Shown here in pieces: positions 8,104 through 15,435 of a DNA stretch of 64,000 bases; positions within the stretch are counted from its first letter, which is position 1; every line of letters starts with the position of its first letter. The stretch comes from Pseudomonas sp. p1(2021b) (GTDB taxonomy: Bacteria > Pseudomonadota > Gammaproteobacteria > Pseudomonadales > Pseudomonadaceae). The stretch is from assembly GCF_020151015.1 (NCBI RefSeq), contig NZ_CP083746.1, forward strand, positions 2,013,001 through 2,077,000, in the 5' to 3' direction. The notes beneath the pieces are model-generated. The model saw only the letters and a program-made list of their open reading frames with translations. It made no database searches and was not told where the DNA came from. The position numbers and the translations under genes were made by a program.

Positions 8104-8272
8104 GACGGGGCTCCTTATTTTTGCGTTTGCGGATTTCTTCACGGTCGACGGGAACGCCTGCTGGCGCCACAACGCCCAGGCGCACAATGCCGCCGGTGAT
8201 TTGCAGTACCTGTACGGTGATTCCGTCGCCGATGACGATGCGTTCGCCAATGCGTCGAGTGAGGCAGAGCAT
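8093..8272 (-). CDS. csrA: Phage-encoded CsrA/RsmA homologue
   Basis: The 59-residue product has the complete CsrA fold. The start [16 protein letters not shown] is the first RNA-binding strand, with the conserved L4 and R6 equivalents. [18 protein letters not shown] holds the fifth strand and the conserved V-x-R-E-E-I motif with the second RNA-binding Arg. CsrA/RsmA dimers bind GGA motifs in mRNA leaders and are global regulators in pseudomonads (motility, biofilm, secondary metabolism). AGGAG lies 8 nt before the ATG. Placement inside a repressed lytic-type operon suggests the phage uses it to retune host or phage translation, which is inference. Confidence 0.93.
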   Translation of the reverse strand: MLCLTRRIGERIVIGDGITVQVLQITGGIVRLGVVAPAGVPVDREEIRKRKNKEPRHGL

Positions 8273-8322
8273 GTTCAAACTCCTGTAGGGGAGGGGTGGT
8301 AGTGACCACCACCCCTTTGTGA

Positions 8323-9156
8323 TCACTTGATGCCAATGAACGGCAGGGGTGCCTGGCCACCGGTGTAGGTGGGTAGCTTGCCGTCCCACTTCTCCACGGC
8401 GTTCAGGGTCACCACATCAGGGTTGGCGCGCAGGGCCTGAGCGCGGACTTCGATCGCCTTGGCATCGGCCTGGGCGATCAGCAGCTTGGCATCGGCTTCG
8501 CCCTGGGCGCGGGCGCGCTCCTTGTCAGCCTCGGCCTTAGCCTGAGCCACTTCGTTGCGGCGCTGCTCAGCCATCTGGGTGGCCTGGATCTTGGCGTTCA
8601 GGCTGGCGGTTACCTGCGGCGGCAGGGCCAGGTCAGAGGCGTAGTAGATGCGCTCGAGGTTGATGCCGATTGGGGCTACCTGAGCGCGGACACGTTGCTC
8701 CACGGCCACCAGCAGGTCAGCCTTCCCGGCGCCATAGACGCTTTCCACCGGCAGCTTGGAGGCCACATCGTTGAAAGCATCGCGCACCATGTTGCGCAGG
8801 AACTTGTTGGTGATCTCGTCGATACCAGCGCGGTACTTCTGGAACAGCGTGGTCACCTTGTCCGGCGCGACCGAGTAGGTGATGCCAACGTCGCCGCCCA
8901 CCTTCATGCCCTCTACGGTCTGGAAGGTGATGGTTTCGTCGCCTGTCCAGGTTTCGGTCTGGGTGAACGTCGGGAACAGGTACAGCTCTTCGTTGATCCC
9001 TACCCAGTAGCGGCCGGTACCGACCTCCTTCAGTTCCACGCCCTTCTCGGAGCCGTACAGGTTGACGATCACCCCGACGTTACCAGCGGGAACTTTGGAG
9101 CAGCCGCCCAGGGCGGCTAGCAGGCACAGCGATGCAGCAGCGAGTAAACGCTTCAT
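8323..9156 (-). CDS. SPFH/prohibitin-family lipoprotein
   Basis: The 277-residue protein has a signal peptide ending in a lipobox (LAALGGC, Cys 19). An SPFH/Band 7 domain follows (residues about 25-200), then a long charged coiled coil ([28 protein letters not shown]). Unlike HflK/HflC, which are membrane anchored, this one is predicted to be lipidated. SPFH proteins form ring or cage assemblies on membranes and control proteases or membrane domains. The downstream end of the two-helix membrane protein gene overlaps its start by 4 nt, so the two probably work together. A role in exclusion or lysis timing is possible but not shown. Confidence 0.85.
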   Translation of the reverse strand: MKRLLAAASLCLLAALGGCSKVPAGNVGVIVNLYGSEKGVELKEVGTGRYWVGINEELYLFPTFTQTETWTGDETITFQTVEGMKVGGDVGITYSVAPDKVTTLFQKYRAGIDEITNKFLRNMVRDAFNDVASKLPVESVYGAGKADLLVAVEQRVRAQVAPIGINLERIYYASDLALPPQVTASLNAKIQATQMAEQRRNEVAQAKAEADKERARAQGEADAKLLIAQADAKAIEVRAQALRANPDVVTLNAVEKWDGKLPTYTGGQAPLPFIGIK

Positions 9157-9401
9157 TGGTCTTCCTCTTTGGTGTTTGCCGCGGGAGCGCGGCGTTTGTT
9201 GATCAGGTGGTTGGCCAGCAGCATCGAGACGACCAGCCAGACGCCGAGGAGGGCGAAGCCGATCATGACCAGGCCGTCGGATTGGCTGCTAATCAGGGCT
9301 GGCGCGATGTAGCGCAGAACAGCCAGCGAAACGGCCAAGTAGAGCAGGGCGCTGATCAGGACAATCAGCAGGTCCAGTGTTCGAATCGGGGGTAGGTTCA
9401 T
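9153..9401 (-). CDS. Small two-helix membrane protein, partner of the SPFH lipoprotein
   Basis: The 82-residue protein has hydrophobic helices at about residues 9-31 and 43-65 and a short charged C-terminal tail ([15 protein letters not shown]). GGAGA lies 6 nt upstream of the ATG. Its stop overlaps the SPFH gene start as ATGA. Small membrane partners are common next to SPFH genes. The topology puts both termini on the same side. The function is unknown. Confidence 0.65.
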   Translation of the reverse strand: MNLPPIRTLDLLIVLISALLYLAVSLAVLRYIAPALISSQSDGLVMIGFALLGVWLVVSMLLANHLINKRRAPAANTKEEDQ

Positions 9402-9482
9402 TACTTTCTCCAGGGCGAGCAGAGGCCTGCCGCGTTAGTTGGCTTTCGCAAAAACTGGATGGGTTAGGTCAGGTGCAGTCGG

Positions 9483-10142
9483 CTAGGAGCTTCCAACAAG
9501 AAGCTTCCCGGCGTGTTTGACGAATTCGACGGCGGCATCCTTCGCTTTCTTGGCTGCTTCCTTGTGTCCCTCTCCCGCATCCAGGCTCGCCTTGAGCTGG
9601 TTGCGGAACACCGCCTGCAAGGTTGTGAGCAGGAGCTGCTGGTCAAGCGTCAGGCTGTCGCGCGCGCCACTGGCGATGCCCATGGCCGAATTAATCGCCT
9701 TGTTGGCGTTGATGTGGAAAATTCGCTCAGGGGTCGTACTGCCACGTTCTTCTGCGCGCAGCGCCAGAGCCTTAACCTCGTCATGCATTTCCTTGTAGAG
9801 AGGCAGGTACTGCAGGTTGGAGACGGCTTCCTTGTTGCGAGCCTCGCGGAAAGCCATGACCAGATCGGCCTTGAGATCGACGACGATCTCGCTGTTGCGA
9901 GAGAGCGAGAGAAGGAAGTAACTCTGGTCTTCGTTGAGCAGCGCGAATTTGATGTCCCCGCCACCGTGCTGGCCTTTCGGTCTTGCCTCCGTTTGAAACG
10001 GAAGCAAGCCGAACCGATGAAACTTCGGCTCGTACCGCTCGATCAGCTCGAGCGTGTTCTTATGGTTGTTGCCCAGGTCCATGGCGATCAGGCGGCTGTC
10101 GATCCTTGCTTCGCCGCGGAACGTGGTCACTTGCAGATTCAT
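9483..10142 (-). CDS. Rha family phage regulatory protein
   Basis: The N-terminal 110 residues match the Rha pattern: DSRLIAMDLGNNHKNTLELI, then a run through FALLNEDQSYFLLSLSRNSE and VVDLKADLVMAFREAR. The C-terminal part is helical. Rha proteins interfere with growth in some lambdoid phages and are thought to act as regulators. ATG 10142 has GGAGA 7 nt upstream; the TTG 12 nt earlier is not needed. It lies in the leftward operon downstream of the LuxR-type gene. A second protein with a related N-terminus is encoded at 13268. Confidence 0.8.
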   Translation of the reverse strand: MNLQVTTFRGEARIDSRLIAMDLGNNHKNTLELIERYEPKFHRFGLLPFQTEARPKGQHGGGDIKFALLNEDQSYFLLSLSRNSEIVVDLKADLVMAFREARNKEAVSNLQYLPLYKEMHDEVKALALRAEERGSTTPERIFHINANKAINSAMGIASGARDSLTLDQQLLLTTLQAVFRNQLKASLDAGEGHKEAAKKAKDAAVEFVKHAGKLLVGSS

Positions 10143-10325
10143 TCTTGTCTCCAATCATCAAACCTGGGCTTGGTCACCGCACAGCCACCTCAACATCGAA
10201 GTGGCTGTACGCTGCTGTCAGCCCTCGCCACGCCATGGCTTGGCACGCCTTGCCAAGCGGTACCTGGCCATGCCGAATGATGCTTCCGCACCGGACAGCG
10301 CCCTCATAGAAGGCGCTCGCCGCTG

Positions 10326-10718
10326 CTACGCCGCCACCTGGTATTGCTCAACCCGCCGAGCCGCAACGCGAAGCTCAACCCGGCGTTCGCCGCCGCCGCC
10401 CCGACGAACCTTCAGCAGCACCTCATCGCTGACCGCGCCGTGGACTGCCAAGATCGCGGCCAGGATTGCGGCCGGCGAGATCAGACCGCGCCGCATCGCC
10501 TCGCCGACCAGCGCCGCCCGGCGATTCACCTGGAGCTTGAACATTGCTGCCGAGAGACGCTTTTTCACGCTATCAGCCTGCACGCCTAGGTCACGCGCCA
10601 ATTCCTTGCTTGTCTTCCCCTGAGCCACCCCAAGCACGCATTGCAGCTCACGCTCGGCAAGGCCGCGGCCAAGGAATCCTTGCCAGTTGCCGATGGTGAT
10701 CGATGTTGCTGCGGCCAT
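10326..10718 (-). CDS. Solo LuxR-type HTH transcriptional regulator
   Basis: The 130-residue protein has a LuxR/GerE HTH at about residues 18-80: LAERELQCVLGVAQGKTSKELARDLGVQADSVKKRL, with the conserved E...VL..A.G.S.KEIA...V...TVK.H pattern partly kept. There is no sensory domain. The tail is Arg/Gly-rich. It is the first gene after the operator-controlled leftward promoter, so it is a candidate early regulator. The downstream 180 nt before the Rha gene hold no convincing gene. Confidence 0.75.
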   Translation of the reverse strand: MAAATSITIGNWQGFLGRGLAERELQCVLGVAQGKTSKELARDLGVQADSVKKRLSAAMFKLQVNRRAALVGEAMRRGLISPAAILAAILAVHGAVSDEVLLKVRRGGGGERRVELRVAARRVEQYQVAA

Positions 10719-10779
10719 GGTGATGACTCCTTGCTTATGAAGACTTTAACGAATGAGGTTGCTCGCTTCGATGGAGGGG

Positions 10780-10808
10780 ATATGAGGCTTGCCTTATTTA
10801 AATGTAAA
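10780..10808 (-). promoter_or_regulatory. Leftward early promoter (PL-like)
   Basis: On the minus strand, TTTACA (10803-10808) and TCATAT (10780-10785) are separated by 17 nt. Operator sites overlap the -10/spacer and lie just upstream of the -35, the expected layout for repression by CI or Cro. Confidence 0.7.
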
Positions 10809-10819
10809 TAGGTATGCCT
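10785..10819. promoter_or_regulatory. Left operators (two repressor sites, 25-bp phasing)
   Basis: AGGCTTGCCT (10785-10794) and AGGTATGCCT (10810-10819) share the core of the three right-hand operators and the same 25-bp centre-to-centre spacing. They flank the PL-like promoter elements. Confidence 0.75.
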
Positions 10820-10840
10820 AATTTATTTTTCCAGGCCATG

Positions 10841-10864
10841 AAAAAGCCCGCTCAAGGCGGGCTT
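10841..10864 (-). terminator. Terminator of the cI transcript
   Basis: On the minus strand it reads AAGCCCGCC TTGA GCGGGCTTTTT, about 40 nt after the cI stop and before the leftward promoter. Confidence 0.8.
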
Positions 10865-10902
10865 CATACTCTTCGTGCTTGTTAGGGCGCGTGCGCAGGC
10901 CT

Positions 10903-11586
10903 CTACAAGAACACCGATTTCGGCATTTTGCCATCCACCACGGTGCCCACGATCTCCCAATCGTCGTCAACGGACCTGGTTGGGTACGCGGGGTTCAGAG
11001 GCTTCAGGTAAAGCTCCCCGGCATCTCGAGTTAGCTGCTTGAAGGTTGCCTCGTTGGTGCTGATCATTCTTGCAACCACGAATTGCCCAGCTCTAGGCTC
11101 GATATCTGGCGCCACCAGGATCAAAAAACCTTCAGGGAATGAAGGGTTTCCAGATGGCGCGGTCATCGAGTCTCCGGTGACTCTGAGCCAAAATGCATCC
11201 TCTCCAGCCCAAACGTCAGAGGTGTGCTGGGGACAGAGTGCGATGTTACCCATCTCGATCGCCTCCCTGGCAATGCCCGCTTGCACCCAGCTTATCTCTG
11301 GATAAGAGAAGGATCGGATGGGTTGTAGAGCGGCTTCCACATTGGAGCCTTCAGGCAGGCTGGATGCTTTTCGGATTGGCCCCCTACCCGTAGCCAGCCA
11401 CTTGGGGGTGACCCCAAGGAATTCGGCTGCAAGCAAAAGATTTTGCCCTTCGATGGTTTTGGTTTTTCCAGAAATCCAGTCGTTCACGGAAGGCGGCTTT
11501 ATGCCACAAGCCCGAGCTAAAGCGGCCTGCGATACTTTGGGGGGACCGGCCATTATCTGGCGCAAACGTTCTTGAAGTGTGCTCAT
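10903..11586 (-). CDS. cI: CI-like phage repressor with LexA-type (S24) autoprotease domain
   Basis: The 227-residue protein has an N-terminal HTH (about residues 18-40: VSQAALARACGIKPPSVNDWISG) and a C-terminal S24 domain. The nucleophile is Ser 140 (VTGDSMTAPSG), the general base Lys 183 (NEATFKQL), and the likely cleavage bond Ala103-Gly104 (SWVQAGIA). It should hold the lysogenic state and be cleaved through RecA after DNA damage. It reads away from the Cro-like gene across a 97-bp region with three operators. The leftmost operator runs up to the cI start codon, which predicts autorepression at high CI levels. Confidence 0.93.
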   Translation of the reverse strand: MSTLQERLRQIMAGPPKVSQAALARACGIKPPSVNDWISGKTKTIEGQNLLLAAEFLGVTPKWLATGRGPIRKASSLPEGSNVEAALQPIRSFSYPEISWVQAGIAREAIEMGNIALCPQHTSDVWAGEDAFWLRVTGDSMTAPSGNPSFPEGFLILVAPDIEPRAGQFVVARMISTNEATFKQLTRDAGELYLKPLNPAYPTRSVDDDWEIVGTVVDGKMPKSVFL

Positions 11587-11587
11587 T

Positions 11588-11647
11588 AGGCTAGCCTAAC
11601 ACTATGAATATAAGGTATTCCTATTGACCGGATCGAAAGGCATACCT
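11588..11647. promoter_or_regulatory. Right operators OR3, OR2, OR1 (25-bp phasing)
   Basis: Three sites share an AGG-N4-CCT core: AGGCTAGCCT (11588-11597, inside a perfect 14-bp palindrome 11586-11599), AGGTATTCCT (11613-11622) and AGGCATACCT (11638-11647). Starts are exactly 25 bp apart. The last lies in the spacer of the rightward promoter, the middle one just upstream of its -35, and the first abuts the cI start codon. Confidence 0.85.
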
Positions 11648-11652
11648 ACTAT
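11624..11652 (+). promoter_or_regulatory. Rightward early promoter (PR-like)
   Basis: TTGACC at 11624-11629, a 17-nt spacer and TACTAT at 11647-11652, about 30 nt before the Cro-like ATG. On the other strand TATATT (11607-11612) could be the -10 of the repressor-maintenance promoter, with no good -35. Confidence 0.75.
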
Positions 11653-11683
11653 TTGCCTACGATTCTGTCCGGAAAAATCAGCC

Positions 11684-11968
11684 ATGAACCCAAGTGCGAT
11701 TATTGAAGCCTTGGGCGGAACCTTTCGCGTAGCCGAGCTGTGCGAGGTACGCCCGCCATCGGTGAGTGAATGGAAAAAGAACGGCATTCCACGTGCTCGG
11801 CTGATGTTTCTTCGTGTCGTCCGCCCCGAGGCCTTCAGGGCTTTGGAGGAAAAATCGCATGAAGAAGCTTCGCCAACCATGCCTGTAACGATACCGGCAA
11901 CCTGCCATCAGAACAGCTCCACTGATGGGGCTGTGAATCCGTCCAGTAGTGCGCAGGCCTCGCCATGA
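11684..11968 (+). CDS. cro: Cro-like HTH repressor
   Basis: The 94-residue protein starts MNPSAIIEALGG; residues 8-45 (FRVAELCEVRPPSVSEWKKNGIP) form a YdaS/Cro-type helix-turn-helix. The C-terminal 40 residues are Ser/Pro/Thr-rich and probably disordered. It is divergent from cI and is the first gene after the PR-like promoter, the standard place for Cro, which turns off repressor synthesis during lytic growth. An in-frame ATG at 11624 lies upstream of the promoter -10 and is rejected. Confidence 0.85.
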   Translation: MNPSAIIEALGGTFRVAELCEVRPPSVSEWKKNGIPRARLMFLRVVRPEAFRALEEKSHEEASPTMPVTIPATCHQNSSTDGAVNPSSSAQASP

Positions 11969-12016
11969 AGGTCTGCCCACCCCAGTTTTTGTTGTCCGGC
12001 TAAATCGCAGGCAACA

Positions 12017-12045
12017 AAAAACCCGCTTCGCAGGCGGGCTTTTTA
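12017..12045 (+). terminator. Terminator after cro (possible antitermination point)
   Basis: ACCCGC TTCGCAG GCGGGC followed by TTTTT, with a run of A on the other side, so it can work in both directions. It sits between cro and the next rightward genes, like lambda tR1. Confidence 0.75.
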
Positions 12046-12095
12046 ACCGTCCCCGGCAAGGGACTTTTTGAATCTTCGTTCTGTAGGAGGACGAG

Positions 12096-12491
12096 ATGCA
12101 CCCGAAAAATACCACCGGACATAACCGGACGCAATACCCGACATCCACTGATGAGTGGACGCAACCGTTCGCAATTATATCTATCTGCGGGCCTGATACC
12201 GGCATTCAGCTTCCGCCAGTTTCAGGGAAAGACCTTGAAAACGAATGCGTCGACCTGCTGCATCAGGCGTACCCATTCGCTCGCCTGGTTTGCGTGCATC
12301 CAAGGGCGACTGCTGAATTGGCCGAGCTTCAGCAACAGGCTGACCGGCATCGCGACATCATCATCAGCTGTCGTGAAGCAGACTTTCCGGCCTCGGTTTA
12401 CGCCGAGCGCCTTGGTTTGTCGATGGTGTTTGGTGAGGTCGCGCCACAAAGCCAAGTGTCTTCAGATCGTGGCGCGGAGGTGACCCAATGA
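12096..12491 (+). CDS. Hypothetical phage early protein (131 aa)
   Basis: I do not recognise this protein. It has an excellent AGGAGG 7 nt before its ATG, and its stop overlaps the next start as ATGA. The middle has mixed strand/helix character (FARLVCVHPRATAELAELQQQADRHRDIIISC) with several Cys. It opens the rightward early operon after the terminator at 12017. Confidence 0.6.
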   Translation: MHPKNTTGHNRTQYPTSTDEWTQPFAIISICGPDTGIQLPPVSGKDLENECVDLLHQAYPFARLVCVHPRATAELAELQQQADRHRDIIISCREADFPASVYAERLGLSMVFGEVAPQSQVSSDRGAEVTQ

Positions 12492-12724
12492 GCACAACAA
12501 CCAGCGACCTGGGCGAGAAGGTCATGGCCCGTCTTCGGGTTATCGAGGGGTTCGCCTCCATCCTGATGGAGAACGACAGCCTCAAGGGGGATACGCAGGC
12601 CGGGTTCGCTCCTCAACTCGATCATCTCAGCGAATCCGTCCTCCACGAATCTTTGTTCATGCTGGCCGAGCAAGCCCAGGACCAGCTGCTTCAGCTGATG
12701 AATGCGGCAGGGGGTGACCAATGA
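12488..12724 (+). CDS. Hypothetical phage early protein (78 aa)
   Basis: A small, acidic, mostly helical protein (LGEKVMARLRVIEGFASIL; SVLHESLFMLAEQAQDQLLQLM). It overlaps both neighbours by 4 nt, so it is part of a tightly coupled block of four small genes. No function is recognised. Confidence 0.55.
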   Translation: MSTTTSDLGEKVMARLRVIEGFASILMENDSLKGDTQAGFAPQLDHLSESVLHESLFMLAEQAQDQLLQLMNAAGGDQ

Positions 12725-13011
12725 AGACCCTTCAAAATATTGCAGATGAAGCCTACGACGACCTGATGGTTCTGCGGGAAAAGCTCAACGACTTCAAGAC
12801 CATGTTCCTGGCTGTGAGCAAATTGCTGCCCGAGCCTGACACTGCAGGTCGCTTGGCCGGTATCGGGGCCATACAAGCCGAGGAGTGGGCGACCAATGCC
12901 GAGGAGTGGGCGCGAAAGATGGATGAAAACCTTCGAAACCTTGAAGGCCAGCAACCCGCCGCGCCACAAAAACCTGCCGCTGCAAAACGTGGCGCAGGGG
13001 GTGCCCGATGA
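12721..13011 (+). CDS. Hypothetical phage early protein (96 aa)
   Basis: A helical acidic protein with a short internal repeat (AEEWATN / AEEWARK, residues 53-65) and an Ala/Pro/Lys-rich tail (QKPAAAKRGAGG) that is probably disordered. It overlaps the genes before and after by 4 nt. The function is unknown. Confidence 0.55.
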   Translation: MKTLQNIADEAYDDLMVLREKLNDFKTMFLAVSKLLPEPDTAGRLAGIGAIQAEEWATNAEEWARKMDENLRNLEGQQPAAPQKPAAAKRGAGGAR

Positions 13012-13271
13012 ACCATCAGGCACTCAATGAAGCTGTCCAAGCCACGCCCGACCTCGACGGTAACAAAGATCTGTTCAATCAGCTGATGGCGAAGGTGAAC
13101 CAGCGTGCTGGCGCGCAGACTATCTACTCCGAACTGGTCGTGGTGCAGATGCTCTTCCATTTTGCGCGAGAGGCGTGCGCGAGTGGCGTCCCTCTGTCCT
13201 CGCTGAGGACTGCTGTCGATGAAGCGGCGGTCAGTGTTGAGTATGCACGGGTCGTGGGAGGTGCTGCATGA
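13008..13271 (+). CDS. Hypothetical phage early protein (87 aa)
   Basis: A helical protein with no recognised domain. It overlaps the upstream and downstream genes as ATGA. The sequence ELVVVQMLFHFAREACASGVPLSSLRTAVDEA suggests two amphipathic helices. Only its context in the early operon can be stated. Confidence 0.5.
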   Translation: MNHQALNEAVQATPDLDGNKDLFNQLMAKVNQRAGAQTIYSELVVVQMLFHFAREACASGVPLSSLRTAVDEAAVSVEYARVVGGAA

Positions 13272-14014
13272 ACCTTCCTTCCGCCACCTTCACCACCATG
13301 GACACCACCGAGCTGCTGGCGCTGGTCAACGAGGCTCGCGCCGGTTTCGGTGAGTGCTCTGTTCGTCATAACGACTTCGTTGCTCGCTGCAAGGACGAGC
13401 TTGATGGCGAGCACTACGAAACTTTCGTAGTGCAAAATTTGAACAACACCCAGTCCGAAGGGCTTCGCCTCACCGCCGATCAGTGCAAGCTGGTCGCCAT
13501 GCGCGAGTCGAAGGGCGTTCGCCGCCGTGTGCTTGCCCGCCTGAACGAACTGGAGGGCCAGCAAGCCCGCTTCATGACCCAGGCCGAACTGATCGCCGCC
13601 AGCGCCAACCAGTTGGTTGCCATCGAGCGGCGCCAGGCCGCCCACCAGGTGGCGCTGGAGCGCGTCGAGGACCGCACCACCAAGCTGGAACAGGTGCGCT
13701 ATCTCGACTCCGTGCCCAGCGGCTTCGAAACCATCACTACGATCCGCGACCGCATCAATCGCCGCCACGGCCTGCCGGCCTGGGTGGTGAATGCAGTGAT
13801 GCGCGAGGTGACCTGTGCGCCGCTGCCATACGCCTTCGTCCGCAGCCGACACGCTGACGAGGGTGGGCAGCCCTTCGCTATCTGGCCCAAGCCAGCCGTC
13901 ACCCAGCGGTTCGAACGGTTCGTGACCGAATGCACCTACGAGACGGCTGAGCGCGCCACCCATCCAGAAATTCCCCAGGGACGGTTCAAGATTCGCGCGA
14001 GGCAGACCCCATGA
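13268..14014 (+). CDS. Rha-like phage regulatory protein with C-terminal extension
   Basis: The 248-residue protein has a Rha/antirepressor-type N-terminal domain (residues 11-95: LLALVNEARAGFGECSVRHNDF, then LTADQCKLVAMRESKGVRRRVLARLNELE). A coiled coil follows (about 95-150), then a C-terminal region with conserved aromatic residues (LPAWVVNAVMREVTCAPLPYAFVRS). Proteins of this layout are thought to be antirepressors or regulators. The prophage thus carries two Rha-type proteins, one in each early operon. It overlaps both neighbours by 4 nt. Confidence 0.65.
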   Translation: MNLPSATFTTMDTTELLALVNEARAGFGECSVRHNDFVARCKDELDGEHYETFVVQNLNNTQSEGLRLTADQCKLVAMRESKGVRRRVLARLNELEGQQARFMTQAELIAASANQLVAIERRQAAHQVALERVEDRTTKLEQVRYLDSVPSGFETITTIRDRINRRHGLPAWVVNAVMREVTCAPLPYAFVRSRHADEGGQPFAIWPKPAVTQRFERFVTECTYETAERATHPEIPQGRFKIRARQTP

Positions 14015-14409
14015 AGAAACCCACCAAGAAGCAGCTTGAGGCACAGATCGTTGAGCTGTCGATTCAGCACCACCAGGCGGATCTGGCAGTGAAGCGTCGC
14101 CGCCAAGAGCTGAACGACGAGTACGCCTGCTACTTCCGTGCACACGGGGAGATTGAGCCGGCCTTTCGCGGCATTCGGCCCTACGACCCTCGTTATGCCG
14201 GCGTCGTGGCTTATACGGCGGATGCTTACGAGTGCTTGCTGAAGGCCAAGCAGACCCGCTCCAGCGCCAAGCGCAAGCTCGATACGGCAGTGCGCCGCTT
14301 GATGATCCTGATCGGCGCCAGCTTCGCCGTGCCGGATGTTGCGCCCGCCAAGCGTCCACCGCTGCGAACGGTGCGTCGCACCACGATCCACGGGGAGACG
14401 CTGCAATGA
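14011..14409 (+). CDS. Hypothetical phage early protein (132 aa)
   Basis: A basic, helical protein. KKPTKKQLEAQIVELSIQHHQADLAVKRRRQEL begins as a coiled coil, and a second helix includes SSAKRKLDTAVRRLMILIG. It lies between the Rha-like gene and the frameshifted gene and overlaps both. The function is unknown. Confidence 0.55.
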   Translation: MKKPTKKQLEAQIVELSIQHHQADLAVKRRRQELNDEYACYFRAHGEIEPAFRGIRPYDPRYAGVVAYTADAYECLLKAKQTRSSAKRKLDTAVRRLMILIGASFAVPDVAPAKRPPLRTVRRTTIHGETLQ

Positions 14410-14637
14410 CCAGCCCGTCTACCCCCCCCCCAGGCGCTCCAGCAGCGCGCTGGTGCAACGATCAACGCCGCGGCGTACCCGAGCTACGCAAACTTCCGGC
14501 ACCTGCCGGAGGCGGAGCGCTGGGGCATTTACGAGCTGGCCAAGTCGGGATGGCTGACCAGGCAAGAACAAGGGCATGTGATGCCCGAATCCTACGACGC
14601 CTTCGTGCGCCGCGTTTGCGATGAGCTAGGCATCTGA
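14406..14637 (+). pseudogene. Small phage gene interrupted at a C10 tract
   Basis: An ATG overlapping the previous stop opens a frame (MTSPSTPPP) that runs into ten C residues at 14422-14431. Straight translation then gives a low-complexity Arg/Ala-rich product. The +1 frame after the tract reads as a normal protein (AAYPSYANFRHLPEAERWGI ... VRRVCDELGI) that ends at the TGA 14635-14637, right before the DUF1376 gene. It has no start codon of its own. With nine C the gene would encode 76 residues in one frame. This could be a real mutation, length switching at the homopolymer, ribosomal or polymerase slippage, or a sequencing error. Confidence 0.65.
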
Positions 14638-14640
14638 GCC

Positions 14641-15435
14641 ATGCATTACTACAAGTTCAACATCAAGGACTGGTCGCGCGATACCGCGCACCTCTCGGTC
14701 GAGGAGGAAGGCGTCTACCGGCGCCTTCTCGACCACTACTACGAGAGCGAAAAACCAATCCCACAAGAAACCAAGCCGGTTATCCGTAGGTTGCGACTGG
14801 CAGGCCACGAGGAAGCTGTTGTGGTCATCTTGGGTGAGTTTTTCACGCTTGAAGATGACGGCTTTCACCATCGCCGATGCGACGAGGAGATCGCGAAGTA
14901 CCACGCGAAAGCGATCGCTTGCCGGCAGAACGGGAGTCGTGGTGGTCGCCCGAAGAAACCAGAAGAAAACCAAAACGGTTCCCAAGATGAACCAAACCAT
15001 AACCTTAACCAAGAACCACTAACCATTAACCAAGAACCAGAAGATCAAGAGCAGTGCGCCGCTAACGCGCCGCCAAGCCAGGACGAGCCGAGCGCACTCG
15101 CCAAGAAACGCGGCACCCGCTTGCCTGATGACTGGGCTCTATCGCCAGAACTGGCTGCATGGGCGAAAGCGGAAAGGCCTGAGCTTGATGACCGAATGGT
15201 CCAGGTGATGGCGGATTCGTTCAGGGACTTCTGGATATCCAAGACCGGCAAGGACGCCACGAAGCTCAACTGGGATGCGACATGGCGCAACTGGGTGCGT
15301 AACCAGAGGATCGGCGGCAACCAGAGGACCAGCCATGGTGCAGGCCAATCGCACCACACCGACCTCGACAAGATTGACCACACCGAAGGTCTGGTTCGCC
15401 AGCCTGACGGGACTTACCGGGTAGCAAGATCATGA
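14641..15435 (+). CDS. DUF1376 phage replication protein (O-like)
   Basis: The 264-residue protein starts MHYYKFNIKDWSRDTAHLSVEEEGVYRRLLDHYY, the DUF1376 (YdaU-type) domain, which runs to about residue 90. An Asn/Gln/Glu-rich linker follows (about 105-150), then a C-terminal domain with DFWISKTGKDATKLNWDATWRNWVRNQ, typical of phage replication initiators. Upstream of DnaC- and DnaB-like genes, it most likely recognises the phage origin and recruits the helicase. The Asn/Gln-rich linker is a possible place for origin repeats in the DNA, but I see no clean iterons there. Confidence 0.8.
   Translation: MHYYKFNIKDWSRDTAHLSVEEEGVYRRLLDHYYESEKPIPQETKPVIRRLRLAGHEEAVVVILGEFFTLEDDGFHHRRCDEEIAKYHAKAIACRQNGSRGGRPKKPEENQNGSQDEPNHNLNQEPLTINQEPEDQEQCAANAPPSQDEPSALAKKRGTRLPDDWALSPELAAWAKAERPELDDRMVQVMADSFRDFWISKTGKDATKLNWDATWRNWVRNQRIGGNQRTSHGAGQSHHTDLDKIDHTEGLVRQPDGTYRVARS

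Noticed and set aside
7889..8250. Longer starts for the genes ending at 7374, 7876 and 8093
   Set aside because: The extensions run through neighbouring genes and lack ribosome-binding sites; internal ATGs with AGGAG or AAGGGGG fit the domains.
10155..10325. Tiny minus-strand frames between the Rha and LuxR-type genes
   Set aside because: Frames of 20-29 codons without clear ribosome-binding sites; not supportable.
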